Source: Halorubrum persicum (GTDB lineage: Archaea > Halobacteriota > Halobacteria > Halobacteriales > Haloferacaceae). Taken from it: a stretch of 64,000 nt of DNA. This document shows, one piece after another, positions 61,966 through 64,000 of this stretch. Below the pieces are notes generated by a model. The model ran no database searches, was not told where the DNA came from, and saw nothing but the letters and a program-made list of their open reading frames with translations. The DNA lies in assembly GCF_002727125.1 (NCBI RefSeq), contig NZ_NHOA01000033.1:1-64000 (forward strand), read 5' to 3'. Position 1 is the first letter of the stretch, and every line of letters begins with the position of its first letter. The position numbers and the translations under genes are program-made.

Positions 61966-63075
61966 CTACCGCGGCGCGTCCGCGGGATCGCTCCGCGAGA
62001 ACAGCTTCTTGAGGTGCGCCGGCGAGAAGAAGGAGCTCGGCCGGTCCATGTGCACGCCGATCTCGCCCGACAGCGCCCACAACCCGGCCCGCTGGACCGG
62101 CTCGGGGAGGGAGTAACACCGGCGGATCGCCGAGCCGAGCCGGATCTCGGTGCCGATCGCGTCGCGCCACCCCGACTCGTACGCGGCGAGCGTCGCCGGG
62201 TCCGCCGGGTCGATCGCCTCGGCCGCCACGTCGGCCGCGGTCATCCCGTAGCAGATCCCGCCGCCGGTGAACGGCTTCGTCTGCGCGGCGGCGTCGCCGA
62301 TGAGGAACGCCCGGTCGGTCGTCACGCGGTCCGGCGGGCCGACCGGAATCGCCCCCGAGCAGAAGCGGTCCGTCGTCACGTCGTACGCGTCGGTGAGTCG
62401 GTCGAACATCGCGGACACGTCGTCGCTCGGCGGCGCGGCGAGCCCGTACTCGACGCCCGCGTCGCCGCGGGGGATCCGCCACGCGAAGAACGTCGGCGCG
62501 GTGAGGTGGACGTCGACGAGGTCGCCGTCGTCGGGCGCGTCGTCGAACGCGAGCACCCCGTGGAGGAGCTCGTCCGGCTCGGGGAGATCGAGCGACCGCC
62601 TCACGCGCGACGTGGGGCCGTCGCAGCCGGCGACCATCCGCGCCTCGACTTCCTCCACGTCGCCCGCTGGCGTCCGGACTTCGACGACGACCCGGTCTGA
62701 ACGCTCCTCGACGCCGACGACCGTGTGGTTCTCCCGCACGTCCGCGCCGGCGTCGCGCGCGCAGTCGGCGAGCGCGCGGTCGAGCCCGACGCGGTCGATC
62801 ACGTTCGAGACGGGCTCCGGCTTGTAGAACGGGTACGCTCGCGACTCCGGTCCCCCGACGTGGAACCGCGCGCCGTACACCCGATTCTGGAGGAGTTCGT
62901 CGCGGGCGTCGTCGGGGACGTACTCCCACACGTCGTCGGAGACGTGCCCGGAGCAGGCCAGCGGGGTCCCGACCGACCCCTTCTCGAAGACGACGACATC
63001 GCGGCCGGCCACGGCGGCGCGCCGGGCGAACCGCGACCCCGGCGGTCCCGCGCCGACGACGACGAAATCGTGCAT
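61966..63075 (-). CDS. Geranylgeranyl reductase-like flavoprotein
   Basis: 369 residues. FVVVGAGPPGSRFARRA is the dinucleotide-binding start. CDGPTSRVRRSL and GDAAAQTKPFTGGGICYGM are hallmark GGR-family blocks. Such enzymes saturate isoprenoid double bonds in archaeal lipids or menaquinone with FAD. CSGHVSDD is near residues 42-48, where the family has a redox Cys. The substrate could be another lipid. The start at 63075 (MHDFVVVGAG) is set by the FAD motif position. Confidence 0.92.
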   Translation of the reverse strand: MHDFVVVGAGPPGSRFARRAAVAGRDVVVFEKGSVGTPLACSGHVSDDVWEYVPDDARDELLQNRVYGARFHVGGPESRAYPFYKPEPVSNVIDRVGLDRALADCARDAGADVRENHTVVGVEERSDRVVVEVRTPAGDVEEVEARMVAGCDGPTSRVRRSLDLPEPDELLHGVLAFDDAPDDGDLVDVHLTAPTFFAWRIPRGDAGVEYGLAAPPSDDVSAMFDRLTDAYDVTTDRFCSGAIPVGPPDRVTTDRAFLIGDAAAQTKPFTGGGICYGMTAADVAAEAIDPADPATLAAYESGWRDAIGTEIRLGSAIRRCYSLPEPVQRAGLWALSGEIGVHMDRPSSFFSPAHLKKLFSRSDPADAPR

Positions 63076-63116
63076 GGACGGAGCGTGGTGACGCGGCCTT
63101 ATAACGACGACGCGGC

Positions 63117-64000
63117 TTACTCGCGCCGCTCCGCCAGCCACTCCAGCGCCGCGTCGAGGTCGGTCTCCGGAGGCGAGCACGTCCGCCCCTCGCAGACGTA
63201 GGCGGTCGGCTCGCCGTCGACCGCGTCGCGAGCGGCCCAGATCGGCGGGGCGTCGTCCATGCCGAGCCGGTCGAGCCACGCCGCGAGACCGTCTTCGGTC
63301 GGCGGTCGGGGGGCGACGAGGGCGCCCGGCAGGTAGCGCTCCCCCAGCGCCTCGCGCCACGCGTCCGGCACCGCGTCGGCGGCGACCGTCACCTCGACGC
63401 CGCCGGACGCGACGCGGTCGGCCGCGCGCACCAGCGAGACGTGCTCCAGCGGGCTCGCGCGGATCCGGTCCGCGTGGGTCGTCACGACCCGTTCCGCGAC
63501 GTCGGCGAACTCGCGGTCGGTCCGGAAGCCGTCGAGCGCCGCGAGCGTCTCCGCCGCCACGCCGAGGCTCGACGGGGTCGATCGGTCGGTGAACTCCTGC
63601 GGCCGGGCGAAGAGCGTGTCGTCGTCATCTGCGGCGGCGTCCGGGTCCCGCGTGAAGTAGATCGTCCCGTCGTCGGCGTCGTAGAAGTCGTCGACGACCG
63701 TCGCCGCCAGATCGAGCGCGAACCCGAGCGCCTCGGGGTCGCCGGTGGCCGAGTAGGTATCGAGAGCGCCGCGCGCGAGGAACGCGTGGTCGTCGAGGTA
63801 GCCCGGCCCCCGCACGTCGCCGTCGAGCCAGCGCCGGGCGAGGTCGCCGGTCTCCTCGTCGTACAGGCGATCCCGACAGAACGCGAGCGCCTCGCTCGCG
63901 ATCTCGGCGTACGGCTCGCCGAGGACCTGCCCGGCCGCGGCGAACGCGGAGATCGCCCGCCCGTTCCACGCCGCCAGGACCTTCTCGTCGCGGGCGGGGC
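63117..64000 (-). CDS. YyaL/DUF255 family protein, C-terminal part
   Basis: Runs off the right edge, so only the last 294 or so residues are visible. They include DEKVLAAWNGRAISAFAAAG and GYLDDHAFLARGALDTY, typical of the six-hairpin-glycosidase-like half of YyaL (SSP411/spermatogenesis-associated 20) proteins, which carry a thioredoxin-like N-domain outside this window. The end has VCEGRTCSPPETDLDAALEWL, with a pair of cysteines. Its function is unknown. Located 41 nt upstream of the GGR-like gene on the same strand. Confidence 0.92.
   Translation of the reverse strand, partial: PARDEKVLAAWNGRAISAFAAAGQVLGEPYAEIASEALAFCRDRLYDEETGDLARRWLDGDVRGPGYLDDHAFLARGALDTYSATGDPEALGFALDLAATVVDDFYDADDGTIYFTRDPDAAADDDDTLFARPQEFTDRSTPSSLGVAAETLAALDGFRTDREFADVAERVVTTHADRIRASPLEHVSLVRAADRVASGGVEVTVAADAVPDAWREALGERYLPGALVAPRPPTEDGLAAWLDRLGMDDAPPIWAARDAVDGEPTAYVCEGRTCSPPETDLDAALEWLAERRE

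Overview
The window is a gene-dense, high-GC stretch of a haloarchaeal chromosome, most like Halorubrum or a close relative. The proteins are rich in Asp and Glu. Archaeal information-processing genes are present: TFB, topoisomerase VI A and B, and an AK6-type kinase. Many genes have a TATA-like box centred about 27 nt before the start codon, which suggests leaderless transcripts. There is one tRNA gene (Ile, GAT anticodon), no rRNA, no CRISPR array and no intact mobile element.

Layout: 1-5.8 kb holds a VanZ-like membrane protein, a tungsten-type aldehyde:ferredoxin oxidoreductase, an enolase-superfamily protein, a DUF1405-type membrane protein and FxsA. At 5.9-7.2 kb, tRNA-Ile is followed by a lower-GC stretch carrying one type IV pilin. 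At 7.2-16.2 kb come a thioredoxin-like protein, a cysteine synthase family enzyme, a large unknown membrane protein, a MOSC protein, an MFS transporter, a PHP phosphoesterase, a ThuA protein, a redoxin and small membrane proteins. At 16.2-23.8 kb come a multi-PAS histidine kinase with a degenerate receiver, OsmC, a sugar porter, a metallo-beta-lactamase-fold hydrolase, a zinc-ribbon membrane protein and an FAH-family enzyme. At 24-31 kb come hisC, an AK6-type kinase, a CDP-alcohol phosphatidyltransferase, a second MFS transporter, an M24 peptidase, a TFB and a Nudix hydrolase. At 31-41 kb come a long disordered/coiled-coil protein, a winged-helix regulator divergent from purA, an aldo/keto reductase, an Lrp-aminotransferase pair, an acyl-CoA dehydrogenase, a sensorless histidine kinase, msrB and a CDGSH protein. 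At 41-47 kb come top6B-top6A, a Tat-exported protein, an SDR enzyme and a HhH-GPD-like protein.

The most coherent system is a one-strand acetate-use cluster at 48-57.3 kb. It has two acetyl-CoA synthetases flanking a Bat-like regulator with a recombinase-like N-terminal domain. A two-subunit sodium:solute symporter and a universal stress protein lie downstream. Inverted repeats with A/T centres lie in three promoters of this cluster, and both symporter subunits carry the same 11-residue repeat. I consider this the best candidate for an under-described regulatory unit.

At 57.4-64 kb come hflX, an upstream gene with an apparently frameshifted 5' end, a lipoprotein, a sugar-acid dehydratase probably of the semi-phosphorylative Entner-Doudoroff pathway, a TRAM protein, a geranylgeranyl-reductase-like flavoprotein and the C-terminal part of a YyaL/DUF255 protein running off the window. 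All functions were assigned by reading the proteins. No database search was possible.
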